The translations under genes and the position numbers were made by a program. From the NCBI GenBank assembly GCA_965662565.1, contig CBFIHS010000006.1, forward strand, positions 1 through 64,000: DNA of 64,000 nucleotides, given 5' to 3'. This DNA comes from UBA5109 sp965662565. Lineage in GTDB: Bacteria; Pseudomonadota; Gammaproteobacteria; Pseudomonadales; Pseudohongiellaceae. The notes below the pieces were generated by a model, which did not search any database, had not been told where the DNA came from, and saw only the letters and a program-made list of their open reading frames with translations. Positions 34,242 through 44,316 of this stretch are shown piece after piece. The first letter of the stretch is position 1, and the number at the start of each line of letters is the position of its first letter.

Positions 34242-36310
34242 TGTCTTTGCTCAGTCCATTTTTCTTATTAGGCTTGTTGGGAATAGCTCTACCAATCTGG
34301 TTGCATCGCTTGCAAACCAATACGACTGATCGAAAAAAATTCAGCTCTGTTATGTTCCTCGAACAAAGCCAGCAACGCGTTCATGTTCAACGTAAATTAA
34401 AATACTTATTGTTAATGGCTCTACGGATTTTATTCTTAATCCTTTTGGTGCTTGCTTTTACTAAACCCGTTTTTTTCTTTCCTCCCGAAGCTGCCGTAAC
34501 CGAGGACACCACGCATCATGTAATTGTTGTAGATAATTCTTTTTCCATGCGCGAAGGCGATAGCTTTTCACAAGCAAGCAGTCTTGCTGAAGGCATCATT
34601 GATTATATGCCTGCCGAAGATATTGCAAGCCTCTATACTGCTAGCGATAGCGTGCAAACTCTTAGTACTGCAACCAACGATTTAGAGCTTTTACGTAAGC
34701 TAATAAATTCAATAGAACCGGATATGGGGCGACTAGATATTGGCGCCACGATCAGTTCACTGGATAATTTAATCGAAAATAGCCAAGCCAATTTTATTCT
34801 TCATTTCATAAGTGACTTCCAAAAAAACAGTCAAGCTGTTCGTTTTGCCGATATGATTCCCAGCCTAATTAATGGTCGCGCTGTAACTCTTAGCACTCAT
34901 CAAATTAAAACCAGTTCAACCCCTAACTGGTCTGTTGATTCAGTAGAGGTCAGCGAGGCAAGTACGGTAAGAGTCGGACTTAAATATAATAGCTATGTTG
35001 AAACAGGTTCTGAAACAACTGAAGAAAAAACTTTAACTCTCCTCATCAATGAAGTTGAACAGCAAAGCATTACCGAATCAGTTTCAATAGCTCCTGATGG
35101 GGTCATGTATATTACTTTTGAAAATGTTCTATTTGACGAGGGGGACAACAGAATAGATATTGAGCTTTTGCCAAAAGATAGCCTTAGCGAAGACGATTCC
35201 CGCCATGCTGTATTCGACAACTCGCCACCTGCTCCCGTGATCCTATTAACATCAAATCCTGAATCAATAGCTAACACTTATCTCTCAGTAGCTCTTGCTA
35301 CAGCACCTCAGTCTTACGAAGTGCAAGTTCAAACAATCAATAGTTTCGATGCAAGAGTTTTACAGCGTTACCCTTGGATTATTGTGGATGATATCGGTGC
35401 CATCAATGCTTCTTTACAACAAGAATTGTTAAGCTATGTTGAAGGCGGCGGCTCAATCTTGGCTTCGGTCGGAGAACGCACAATTGGTCTGGATACAATT
35501 CCTGTTGGTGGACTAGCTATAAACAACAGCTTAACTCTAAACCGCAATAGCTCTTATACGGTTCAGGGTATTAATAGTTCTCACCCTGCTTTAGATAGAA
35601 CGTCCGGCTGGAGTAATTTATCAATAACACAACTATTGCCTATAGTTGCCAATGAAGCTACTAATGAAAACTCTAATGTCTTGATCACAACGTCTGGAGG
35701 CTTTCCTTTCTTAATTGAACAAAACCTTGGACTCGGCCGTTTTCTACTATTAAACACCAAGCTAAATAACACTTGGAGTGATTTGCCGGTTAAGCCTATT
35801 TTTGTAAGTTTTATGGCAGAGGCCGCTCAGCACTTATCCAATCAAGAAGAGCTTATCAAAGAACAAGTCGTGAACAGCTTCATACAGTTAGGTCAAAATG
35901 GCGGCACTTCAGGTCAGGTCTATGCACCAAATGGAGAGAGCATGTTAAGTCTTTCCGACACTACACGCGCACAAAATATTCAACTTACGCAAACTGGATA
36001 CTACACAATCAACACACTTGGGGGAGAAGTTCTGGTGGCGGTCAATCCAGATCCACGTGAATCTGATTTGCGTATTATGGAGAATCAAGCACTAGAAAAC
36101 TGGAAGTCTATTGTAAGCAGCAGTGCTGGAAATAGTACTATTTCATCTCCTGCAACTGAACTAACTGAAGAGCTTGAGCTAAACTCTCTAGTCGAAGAGC
36201 CTGTTACTAAAGAAGCATGGCATATACTGTTAATCTTGCTTGCTGTTATTGTTCTTTTGGAATCTATTTTAGGTAACCGATATTTACGCTTCAGTGCAGG
36301 AAATACCTAA
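34241..36310 (+). CDS. BatA-type membrane protein with vWA domain
   Basis: 689 residues. The N terminus (SLLSPFFLLGLLGIALPIWLHRL) is the BatA/Aer-N signature. A second helix is at about 55-76, then a vWA domain with D98-N-S-F-S near HHVIVVDNSFSM, and a large periplasmic region to a C-terminal helix at about 664-680. It contains a second amidotransferase-like segment (PWIIVDDIGAINASLQQELLSYVEGGGSIL near residue 373). It is typical of MoxR clusters. It is two bases upstream of the next gene. Confidence 0.9.
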   Translation: MSLLSPFFLLGLLGIALPIWLHRLQTNTTDRKKFSSVMFLEQSQQRVHVQRKLKYLLLMALRILFLILLVLAFTKPVFFFPPEAAVTEDTTHHVIVVDNSFSMREGDSFSQASSLAEGIIDYMPAEDIASLYTASDSVQTLSTATNDLELLRKLINSIEPDMGRLDIGATISSLDNLIENSQANFILHFISDFQKNSQAVRFADMIPSLINGRAVTLSTHQIKTSSTPNWSVDSVEVSEASTVRVGLKYNSYVETGSETTEEKTLTLLINEVEQQSITESVSIAPDGVMYITFENVLFDEGDNRIDIELLPKDSLSEDDSRHAVFDNSPPAPVILLTSNPESIANTYLSVALATAPQSYEVQVQTINSFDARVLQRYPWIIVDDIGAINASLQQELLSYVEGGGSILASVGERTIGLDTIPVGGLAINNSLTLNRNSSYTVQGINSSHPALDRTSGWSNLSITQLLPIVANEATNENSNVLITTSGGFPFLIEQNLGLGRFLLLNTKLNNTWSDLPVKPIFVSFMAEAAQHLSNQEELIKEQVVNSFIQLGQNGGTSGQVYAPNGESMLSLSDTTRAQNIQLTQTGYYTINTLGGEVLVAVNPDPRESDLRIMENQALENWKSIVSSSAGNSTISSPATELTEELELNSLVEEPVTKEAWHILLILLAVIVLLESILGNRYLRFSAGNT

Positions 36311-36312
36311 TC

Positions 36313-39300
36313 ATGAAAGCAACTGAAAAACTAGAACTCTACTTAACAGAGTTCCGTCAACGTCTAAAGAAACTGATCATCTTACAAGGTGTCGCAGCGC
36401 TGGCACTCGCCTTGCTAGTTATCTCTTTTATAGCTGCTTGGCTATCTTTAGAAAGTGGTTATTCTAATTCTACAATAATTGCGTTCAGGCTCTTATTAGT
36501 CTTCTCGCTACTGGGCGTCGCTCTAAAAACAATTCTAGAACCATTACAGAAAATTAAAAATGACATCAGCTCTCAAGTTGAAACGCGTAGTTTAAAAACA
36601 GACGGGGAAGGGTTCCAAGGTCGAATTGAAACCTATTCCCAAATGGATAAAAACAACCCCTTTAGGGATTTACTGGCAGAGGATGCACTCAAAGTTAGCC
36701 TAGCGTATCCCGCTCAAGAACAAGTAAAAAATAAAGACATGCAAGTTGCTGGGATAGTTGCTGCTTCACTATTTGCAATCCTCATCTATATGGCAATGGG
36801 ATCAAGCTTTTTTGCAAGCAGCCTGCAAAATTTTCTAGCCGGCTGGGCCGGTGATAACTTTACTCCACAACAATCGATCTTTGTATTACCAGGTGATGAA
36901 AGCATTCGAAGAGGGTCTAACTTACGAATTAATGCTCAAGTTGAAGGCTTTAATCCTGATGAAGTTACTTTGCATGTAAAAACCATTAATAATGACTGGC
37001 AGGAAGTCCCACTGGTCACCACGTCGAATGGTTTTGAATTTACTCTCTTCTCTTTACAAGAAAACCTAGATTACTACGTCTCCACAACAGGACTCCGAAG
37101 CCCCGAATTTGAGGTTCAAGTGGTAGACCTTCCTTCTATTGCGAATATGGAACTGAACTATAATTTCCCAGATTGGGCCCAAAGAGAAGATGAAACATCA
37201 AGTCGTGGTGATATTGAAGCACTTCCTGAAACCGAAATTACTCTTACGATAACAACTACTGCGCCCCTTCCCGCTGGTGGCGAACTGATCCTTAACAATA
37301 CTGCTCAGGAACTCGCCGTTAGCGGTAACGAAGCCAGCACAGAGTTTACTGTCCTTGAAAAAGGTCAATACTATATTGCCGCTATGGTAGGCGATGAACC
37401 TGTTCGTTTAAGTGACGATTACTTTATCCGTATAGCAGAAGACGGTTTACCTGAAATTGAATTTATTCGCCCTGGCGAAGACTGGAACGCCACAAATATA
37501 GAAGAAGTTCTAGCTCGTATTGAAGCTAGGGATGACTATGGCCTTGAAAGCTTATTAATAAACTACTCTATTAACGGCGGCGAATGGCAAGAAGTAAATT
37601 TGTATGAACCGGCCAAAGAACTAGAGATAGAGCATATCTTTATGCTGGAAGAAATGCGCACAACTCAAGCACTAAGTTCTTCTGCCCAGCAACTTGAGCT
37701 CGGTGCTTTCAATATCGTTTTGGACAACCCTGCTAGCGGACAAAATGACAGCATCGACATAAATTCTGAAACTGAAGACTTAATAGAAGAATTTGAAGAA
37801 CTTCCTCTAAAACCTGGCGACCTGATTTCGTACTATGCAGAAGCTTCAGACCGCAATCAAACGGTTCAATCCGACATCTACTTTATTCAGATTCAAGCTT
37901 ATAATCGACGTTACACTCAATCCCAGCTCTCTGGAGGCGGTGGTGGCGGCGGCGGTGGCGGTCCTAGTGACGAAATTTCCCAACGCCAACGCCAAATAGT
38001 TGTTTCTACTTGGAACCTAATAAGAGAACAAGCCGAAGGTAATGCTGCACAAGTAGAAATCAATTCAACTTTACTCTCTGATTTGCAGCTGACTTTGGCT
38101 GAGCAAGCTAAAACGCTCACTGATCGTGCTAGGGCTCGCCAGCTGACTGAGCAGGATGCTGACGTTCAACGCTTTGTCGAAAGTATGGATTCAGCTATTC
38201 AAGCAATGTTTCCAAGTTCTGAATTCTTAGCTGAAATTGAATTACAAGATGCTATCCAACCAGCTCAGGAAGCCTTACAACATTTGCTGCAGGCTGAAGC
38301 TGTTTTCAATGAGATGCAAATCTCACAACAACAAAGTGGCGGCAGCGGTGGCGGTAGCAACCGGGCTAATCAAGACCTAGCCGAAATGTTTGAACTCGAA
38401 ATGGATATGGAACAGAACCAGTATGAAACGGGGCAAAGTGCTACCCCTCAAGCTCAGCAGCAAGAAATGGAAGACATAATGGCGCAGCTTGATGATCTAG
38501 CTCGTCGACAAGAACAACTCGCCGATAACATGCGTAATCAGCAGCAGCTAACAGACGCCCAACAATATCAACAAGAAATGTTGCGCCGTGAAGCTGAAGA
38601 ATTACAAGATCAGTTAGAGCAATTACAACAGCAACAATCTGGTCAACAACAGTCTGGTCAACAACAAGCTCAAAATCAGCAGTCTGGTAGCCAACAACAA
38701 AATGGGCAACAAGGAGAATCTGGGCAACAACAAAATAACCAGCAGAATGGGTCTGAGCAAAATCAGCAAACAGCGCAAAATCAATTACAAGACCGAATAG
38801 AAAGTGCTATTCGAGCTATGAATGAAGCCCAAGAGGCTATGGCCAATAATCCTGATTCTCAAGAGTTACAACGCGCTACTGAAGAAGCCCAACGTCAACT
38901 TGAAGGGGCTCGTGATCAAATGGCACAAGATCAGATAGCTAGCATGCAAGAATCTTTCGCTAACATGACCGATCTTTCAGAAGATATGTTGAGAGATCAA
39001 CAACGCGCTCAGCAACAACTACAAAGTGCAATGGAACGTGCTATTGCCGAACGTGAAAGTGGTGAAGATCCAAATAGTCGCGGCATGTCTTTACAAGAAG
39101 AAATGGAACTGGCTGATCTTAAAGAAGAACTCACTGCAAGTATGCAGAGTTTGCAACAGCAAATGATGAGGACCATGCAGCAGTTTGGGGATGAAGCTCC
39201 TGAAGCCGCAAGAGAACTTTCAGAGGGCAACCAAACAATTACTGAACGCGAGCTTGAACTGGCCTTATCAGATGCGGCTTTATATATTGATGCAGGCTAC

Positions 39301-40005
39301 GCTTTATACATCGCTGGTAATGAACGAAATGTCACTGAAGGCTTACGTGCACTCAATGAGAGCCTTGAACGTGCAGAACAATTCGCAGTAGGAGCACTTA
39401 ATGGCGACAGTGATTTGGAACGCGCTCGCGAACAAGCACAAGAACTAAGGAATCAACTCGCCCAACTGCAACAGCAGAATGGTCAACCAGGTTCACAACA
39501 AGATCAGATGAATAATCAACAAAATGGCCAACAGCAAGGTCAAAACAATGGTCAGCAGGGTCAACGAAATGGCTCGCTTGGTGAAAGGCCGAATGGTTCT
39601 CAAAATGGAATCAATGTAAGTGGCTGGTCTACTTATGCTGGCAACAATACGCAAGAGTTACCCATCAATTTACCTGAGAATTTCTATGATAACCTCGATA
39701 ACTTGACGGAATTATCTCGTGATTCCATTCCTCAAATGGGCCGTTCTCAAGAGGATATTGAGGACTTACTGGAACTCATTCGAGAACTAGAATTTAGCCG
39801 AGTGAATCGCAATGATGCAATCGTCCAAGAAGAATTCAACAACTTACTCGCCTTAATTGAACAGCTTGAACTTAATTTACGGAGCGAAGATCAGAACTCA
39901 GGTAATAGAAATAATGTTCGCACAGCAGTGCTTGAAATTATTCCAGAAGAGTACCAAGAGTCTGTAGCGGAGTATTACAGACGACTATCCCGAGAAAATA
40001 ATTAG
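36313..40005 (+). CDS. DUF4175-like giant membrane protein with Gln-rich coiled coil
   Basis: 1230 residues. Three N-terminal helices (about 20-44, 52-72 and 146-168) are followed by Ig-like beta domains (about 190-530), then a run of ten glycines (541-550), a long helical coiled-coil part, and Gln/Asn-rich tracts at about 768-824 and 1049-1100. The N-terminal order matches the DUF4175 family that accompanies MoxR, DUF58 and BatA proteins. The large helical part is probably periplasmic and may bind other subunits or the cell wall. No enzymatic motif is seen. It is the last gene of the cluster. Confidence 0.8.
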   Translation: MKATEKLELYLTEFRQRLKKLIILQGVAALALALLVISFIAAWLSLESGYSNSTIIAFRLLLVFSLLGVALKTILEPLQKIKNDISSQVETRSLKTDGEGFQGRIETYSQMDKNNPFRDLLAEDALKVSLAYPAQEQVKNKDMQVAGIVAASLFAILIYMAMGSSFFASSLQNFLAGWAGDNFTPQQSIFVLPGDESIRRGSNLRINAQVEGFNPDEVTLHVKTINNDWQEVPLVTTSNGFEFTLFSLQENLDYYVSTTGLRSPEFEVQVVDLPSIANMELNYNFPDWAQREDETSSRGDIEALPETEITLTITTTAPLPAGGELILNNTAQELAVSGNEASTEFTVLEKGQYYIAAMVGDEPVRLSDDYFIRIAEDGLPEIEFIRPGEDWNATNIEEVLARIEARDDYGLESLLINYSINGGEWQEVNLYEPAKELEIEHIFMLEEMRTTQALSSSAQQLELGAFNIVLDNPASGQNDSIDINSETEDLIEEFEELPLKPGDLISYYAEASDRNQTVQSDIYFIQIQAYNRRYTQSQLSGGGGGGGGGGPSDEISQRQRQIVVSTWNLIREQAEGNAAQVEINSTLLSDLQLTLAEQAKTLTDRARARQLTEQDADVQRFVESMDSAIQAMFPSSEFLAEIELQDAIQPAQEALQHLLQAEAVFNEMQISQQQSGGSGGGSNRANQDLAEMFELEMDMEQNQYETGQSATPQAQQQEMEDIMAQLDDLARRQEQLADNMRNQQQLTDAQQYQQEMLRREAEELQDQLEQLQQQQSGQQQSGQQQAQNQQSGSQQQNGQQGESGQQQNNQQNGSEQNQQTAQNQLQDRIESAIRAMNEAQEAMANNPDSQELQRATEEAQRQLEGARDQMAQDQIASMQESFANMTDLSEDMLRDQQRAQQQLQSAMERAIAERESGEDPNSRGMSLQEEMELADLKEELTASMQSLQQQMMRTMQQFGDEAPEAARELSEGNQTITERELELALSDAALYIDAGYALYIAGNERNVTEGLRALNESLERAEQFAVGALNGDSDLERAREQAQELRNQLAQLQQQNGQPGSQQDQMNNQQNGQQQGQNNGQQGQRNGSLGERPNGSQNGINVSGWSTYAGNNTQELPINLPENFYDNLDNLTELSRDSIPQMGRSQEDIEDLLELIRELEFSRVNRNDAIVQEEFNNLLALIEQLELNLRSEDQNSGNRNNVRTAVLEIIPEEYQESVAEYYRRLSRENN

Positions 40006-40067
40006 TTATCTTTGCCGCGCCATTAGTAAAAATATGTATCAGTTTGAGACTTTTCTGAGACCCTTTA

Positions 40068-40586
40068 ATGGAAATACGTCTAATAACTAGCTCCGATGCT
40101 GAAATGCTTTCTATTTATTATGAAAAAAATTCTTCACATTTTAAGAAATGGGAGCCCAGTCGAGAGCCTGACTATTATTCCAAATCCAAATTAAAAACTC
40201 GCTTATCTCTATTTGAAGAAACACAAGCTGCTCGGAAGTCTGCCTATTTTATTGCCGTTCAAACTGAAAAAATAATTGCCCACTGCTCCCTGACTAATAT
40301 TGTTTATGGGCCATTAGAAGCTTGTCACATAGGCTATGGAGTAGATGAAGATTTTGAGGGAAAAGGCCTCATGACAGAGGTCTGCAAAGAAGCGCTTCAC
40401 CATGCTTTCAACAACTTACGTTTACACAGAGTCATGGCCGCTTACATGCCTATGAACAACCGTTCAGGAGCGCTGCTCCGTAAACTGGGTTTCAGCAAAG
40501 AAGGACTGGCTATAGAATATTTAAAAATTAATGGTGTTTGGGAAGATCACATTTTAACCTCTTTATTGAACCCCAATAAAAGCTAA
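40068..40586 (+). CDS. RimJ/RimL-type GNAT N-acetyltransferase
   Basis: 172 residues of the GNAT fold. The acetyl-CoA site is visible as VDEDFEGKGLMTEVCKEALHHAFNNLRLHRVMAAYMPMNNRSGALLRKLGF, typical of RimJ/RimL-like enzymes that acetylate protein N termini or small molecules. It lies 62 bp after the large DUF4175-like gene with no clear terminator between. It may be transcribed with the cluster, but no functional link is evident. Confidence 0.88.
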   Translation: MEIRLITSSDAEMLSIYYEKNSSHFKKWEPSREPDYYSKSKLKTRLSLFEETQAARKSAYFIAVQTEKIIAHCSLTNIVYGPLEACHIGYGVDEDFEGKGLMTEVCKEALHHAFNNLRLHRVMAAYMPMNNRSGALLRKLGFSKEGLAIEYLKINGVWEDHILTSLLNPNKS

Positions 40587-40691
40587 GCAAAACTTTTTCT
40601 AATCAAGGCGCTCAAGGGGCTTTCTTATTAACAAAGTCATATAATCTTAACTAAAGTGAAATAGTTTCTTCGTAATTATAAAGGTTCCTCT

Positions 40692-41381
40692 ATGTCTCAT
40701 ATTGAATCACATAAATCACACCGCAACGGCTGGCTTCGTGCCGCGGTGCTTGGTGCGAATGACGGCATTGTTTCTACTGCTAGTTTAATAATAGGAGTGG
40801 CAGCCGCACAGATCACTAAAGATTATATTTTAGTAACCGGTCTAGCTGGTTTGGTTGCTGGTGCTATGTCAATGGCGGCAGGGGAGTACGTTTCTGTTAG
40901 CTCTCAAGCTGATACCGAGGACGCAGATCTAGAGCAAGAAAGAATTTCTATTGAAGAAAATCACGAAGAGGAAAAAATAGAGTTAGCTAAAATTTACCAA
41001 AGCAGAGGCTTAAGTGCTGAGCTATCCATGGAAGTTGCTGAGCAACTCATGCAGCATGATGCCCTTGAAGCACATGCTCGCGATGAAATTGGCATCGCGA
41101 AAACAAGCAGAGCTAAACCCGGACAGGCTGCTTTATCATCAGCCTTAGCGTTTACGGTAGGGGCATTTCTTCCCTTGTTAACTGCGTGGTTCTTCAATGT
41201 GCAACAACTAATCGTTAGCGTCGCGGTTTCTTCTCTGATTTTCCTAGGCTTGCTTGGCGCGATTGCGGCTTATGCCGGTGGAGCCCCTATTATTAAGGGC
41301 TCCTTGCGAGTCACTTTCTGGGGAGCTATCGCAATGGCATTAACCGCATTTGTCGGCTCTTTATTTGGAGCTGCCATCTAG
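40692..41381 (+). CDS. VIT1/CCC1 family iron/manganese transporter
   Basis: 229 residues. The N-terminal segment (HKSHRNGWLRAAVLGANDGIVSTASLIIGVAAA) and GAMSMAAGEYVSVSSQADTEDADLEQER are the family signatures. The charged loop with many Glu residues (about 80-115) fits the metal-binding domain of VIT/CCC1 proteins, and the last helices (about 150-228) complete the membrane part. Such proteins export or sequester Fe2+ or Mn2+. It is convergent with gcvP. Confidence 0.92.
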   Translation: MSHIESHKSHRNGWLRAAVLGANDGIVSTASLIIGVAAAQITKDYILVTGLAGLVAGAMSMAAGEYVSVSSQADTEDADLEQERISIEENHEEEKIELAKIYQSRGLSAELSMEVAEQLMQHDALEAHARDEIGIAKTSRAKPGQAALSSALAFTVGAFLPLLTAWFFNVQQLIVSVAVSSLIFLGLLGAIAAYAGGAPIIKGSLRVTFWGAIAMALTAFVGSLFGAAI

Positions 41382-41386
41382 AATTT

Positions 41387-41406
41387 AAGCTAGCTTTACC
41401 TAGCTT
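41387..41406. terminator. Possible terminator between VIT/CCC1 gene and gcvP
   Basis: AAGCTAG and CTAGCTT form a 7-bp stem with a 6-base loop, followed by TT on the plus strand and AATT on the minus strand. The T-tract is short, so it is a weak candidate serving both convergent genes. Confidence 0.45.
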
Positions 41407-41418
41407 TTGATTAGACTC

Positions 41419-44268
41419 TTACTCATAAGCTGAAATAGGCAAACAAGAACAAACCAAGTTTCTGTCACCAAAAACATTATCCACCCTACCCACTGGCGGC
41501 CAATACTTATTATCACGTAAGGATTTCAAGGGATAAGCCGCTAATTCACGGCTATAGCTATGCTCCCATGTATCTGAACTTACCATATCGGCACTATGAG
41601 GCGCGTTATGCAGAGGGTTGTCATCCTTTGGAAACTCACCAGCAGCAATTCTTCTTATCTCAGCCCTAATTTGCTTCATCGCATCACAAAAACGATCAAG
41701 CTCTGTGAGAGATTCACTCTCAGTTGGCTCTATCATCAAAGTTCCTGGAACTGGAAATGACATGGTAGGCGCATGAAAGCCATAATCAATAAGACGTTTT
41801 GCAATATCATCAACGCTGATCCCTGAAGCTTCCTGTAAAGGACGAATGTCTATTATGCATTCATGAGCCACACGCCCATTGTTCCCCGAATAGAGCACCG
41901 GGAAATCATCTTTAAGCTGATCAGCAATATAATTGGCATGTAAGATAGCAAGCTCACTAGCCTGCTTAAGACCATTCGCCCCCATCATTTTTATATACAT
42001 CCAAGTAATCGGAAGAATACTTGCACTTCCCCATGCTGCTGATGCCACCGCTCCTACAACATTCTCATCAAGCATGGCATGACCTGGCAAGAAAGGAGCC
42101 AAATGTTCAGCGACTCCAATTGGTCCTACTCCCGGCCCTCCTCCTCCATGAGGAATACAAAATGTTTTATGCAAGTTCAAATGTGAAACATCACCGCCAA
42201 ACTTACCAGGCTGACACAAGCCAACCATCGCGTTCAAGTTAGCCCCATCCATGTAAACCTGGCCGCCGTAGTTATGAACAATCTCACATAGCTCTTTTAT
42301 ACTTTCTTCAAAAACTCCATGAGTAGAGGGGTAAGTCACCATGATTGCGGCAAGGTCATCTTTATGTTTTTCTGCTTTTTCCTGCAAGTCTGCCAAATCT
42401 ACATTCCCATTAGGGTCGCATTTAACAACCACAACTTTCATGCCACACATCTGAGCAGATGCGGGGTTTGTACCATGTGCAGAACTTGGTATTAAACAAA
42501 TATCACGCTGCCCTTGGCCTCTACTTTTCTGCCATGCACGAATTGCGAGAAGTCCAGCATACTCGCCTTGTGATCCAGCATTTGGCTGTAAAGAAACTGC
42601 CGCGTAGCCAGTTATCTCACATAACATGGCCTCTAATTCTTTAATCATTTCAAGATAACCCTGAACTTGATCATTAGGAACAAAAGGATGAATTTGTCCA
42701 AACTCTGGCCATGTAACAGGTATCATTTCTGAAGTAGCATTTAGTTTCATTGTGCAAGATCCCAAAGGAATCATAGCTCGATCTAATGCAATATCTTTAT
42801 CTGCCAGTTTGCGCATATAACGCAACATTTCTGTTTCAGAATGGTGTGTATTAAAAACAGGATGAGTTAGGACTGCATCCTCTCGTAATATTTTGTCATC
42901 GATACCTGAGCTTGCTTCAGCCTCGGCTTTTGCAAAATCGATTTCCTTAGCTGAAAATAAACTCCAAAGTTTTTTCACATCCTCAACGGTAGACGTTTCA
43001 TCAAGAGAAAGCCCTAAACTGCTCTCATCAATTTCACGCAAATTAATACCTAGACCTCGAGCTTTGCTATGAATGCCTTCGGTTGCTTCTCCAGTATCCA
43101 AGGTCAAAGTATCAAAGAAAGATTGATTAGAAATTTTGACGCCGGCATGACTCAATCCTGCCGCTAGTATTGCCGTTAATGTGTGAGTTCTTTGTGCTAT
43201 CTTTTTTAGACCTTCTGGCCCATGATAAACAGCATACATTCCTGCAATCACTGCCAATAGTACTTGCGCAGTACAAATATTACTCGTCGCTTTTTCTCTA
43301 CGAATATGTTGCTCACGAGTTTGTAAAGCTAGACGAAAAGCTGGCTTACCTCTGCTATCTTGAGAAACCCCTATCAACCTTCCAGGAAGTGAACGTTTAA
43401 AACTTTCTCTAACTGCCATATAAGCTGCATGAGGACCACCAAAGCCTAAGGGGATACCAAAACGTTGTGTTGAACCAACAACAACATCAGCACCAATAGC
43501 GCCAGGTGACTTAATTAATAATAAGCTTAGTAAATCAGCGGCCATTGAAACAAGAATATTCTTATCATGTGCCTCAGCGATTAAACTTGTGTAATCTACA
43601 ATTTCACCATCAGCACCTGGGTACTGAATCAACATTGCAAAACAATCATGCTCTAAAACATCACTTGGCTTGCCAACAACAATTTCAATACCAAGAGGCT
43701 CTGCTCGTGTTTGAATGACCTCTAAAGTTTGTGGAAAACAGTTCTCATCGACAAAAAACTTTGTTGACTTGCTCTTAGTCATCCGTTGACACAAAGTCAT
43801 CGCCTCTGCTGAGGCACTGCCTTCATCAAGCATGGAAGCATTTGCAATATCCATTCCTGTTAAGTCGGAGATCATGGTTTGATAATTTATTAAGGCTTCT
43901 AATCTTCCTTGCGATATTTCAGCTTGGTAAGGTGTATAGGCTGTATACCACGCTGGGTTTTCGAGTATGTTTCTTAAAATCACTGCAGGTGTATGCGTGT
44001 TGTAATATCCTTGCCCTATAAATGTCTTAAACACCTTATTCTTCTTAGCCAGTAAACTTAGCTCATTAAGCGCATCTAGTTCACTACTGCTGCTCTCAAG
44101 ATTAAGACCACTTTCCATACGGATTGATGCGGGCACAACTTCGTCTATAAAACTATCTATATTGTCACAGCCAAGCGTTTCTAAAATTTGTTTTTGCTCA
44201 TCTTCATTCGACCCTATGTGCCTGGCTATAAAAGCTTGATCAATCTCCAACTCTGACAATGATTTCAT
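41419..44268 (-). CDS. gcvP: Glycine dehydrogenase (decarboxylating), P-protein
   Basis: 949 residues from the ATG at 44268, the start favoured by homology (ARHIGS near the N terminus). A GTG five codons upstream is also in frame. This is the single-chain form found in Proteobacteria. The PLP-binding lysine region is DVSHLNLHKTFCIPHGGGGPGVGPIGV near residue 690. It decarboxylates glycine and passes the aminomethyl group to the lipoyl arm of GcvH. It lies 48 bp downstream of gcvT, with no gcvH between or nearby. Confidence 0.97.
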   Translation of the reverse strand: MKSLSELEIDQAFIARHIGSNEDEQKQILETLGCDNIDSFIDEVVPASIRMESGLNLESSSSELDALNELSLLAKKNKVFKTFIGQGYYNTHTPAVILRNILENPAWYTAYTPYQAEISQGRLEALINYQTMISDLTGMDIANASMLDEGSASAEAMTLCQRMTKSKSTKFFVDENCFPQTLEVIQTRAEPLGIEIVVGKPSDVLEHDCFAMLIQYPGADGEIVDYTSLIAEAHDKNILVSMAADLLSLLLIKSPGAIGADVVVGSTQRFGIPLGFGGPHAAYMAVRESFKRSLPGRLIGVSQDSRGKPAFRLALQTREQHIRREKATSNICTAQVLLAVIAGMYAVYHGPEGLKKIAQRTHTLTAILAAGLSHAGVKISNQSFFDTLTLDTGEATEGIHSKARGLGINLREIDESSLGLSLDETSTVEDVKKLWSLFSAKEIDFAKAEAEASSGIDDKILREDAVLTHPVFNTHHSETEMLRYMRKLADKDIALDRAMIPLGSCTMKLNATSEMIPVTWPEFGQIHPFVPNDQVQGYLEMIKELEAMLCEITGYAAVSLQPNAGSQGEYAGLLAIRAWQKSRGQGQRDICLIPSSAHGTNPASAQMCGMKVVVVKCDPNGNVDLADLQEKAEKHKDDLAAIMVTYPSTHGVFEESIKELCEIVHNYGGQVYMDGANLNAMVGLCQPGKFGGDVSHLNLHKTFCIPHGGGGPGVGPIGVAEHLAPFLPGHAMLDENVVGAVASAAWGSASILPITWMYIKMMGANGLKQASELAILHANYIADQLKDDFPVLYSGNNGRVAHECIIDIRPLQEASGISVDDIAKRLIDYGFHAPTMSFPVPGTLMIEPTESESLTELDRFCDAMKQIRAEIRRIAAGEFPKDDNPLHNAPHSADMVSSDTWEHSYSRELAAYPLKSLRDNKYWPPVGRVDNVFGDRNLVCSCLPISAYE

Positions 44269-44316
44269 ATTTATATTTCTCACAACTCTTTTGAATTAAG
44301 TGTTAACTGTTAAGTG

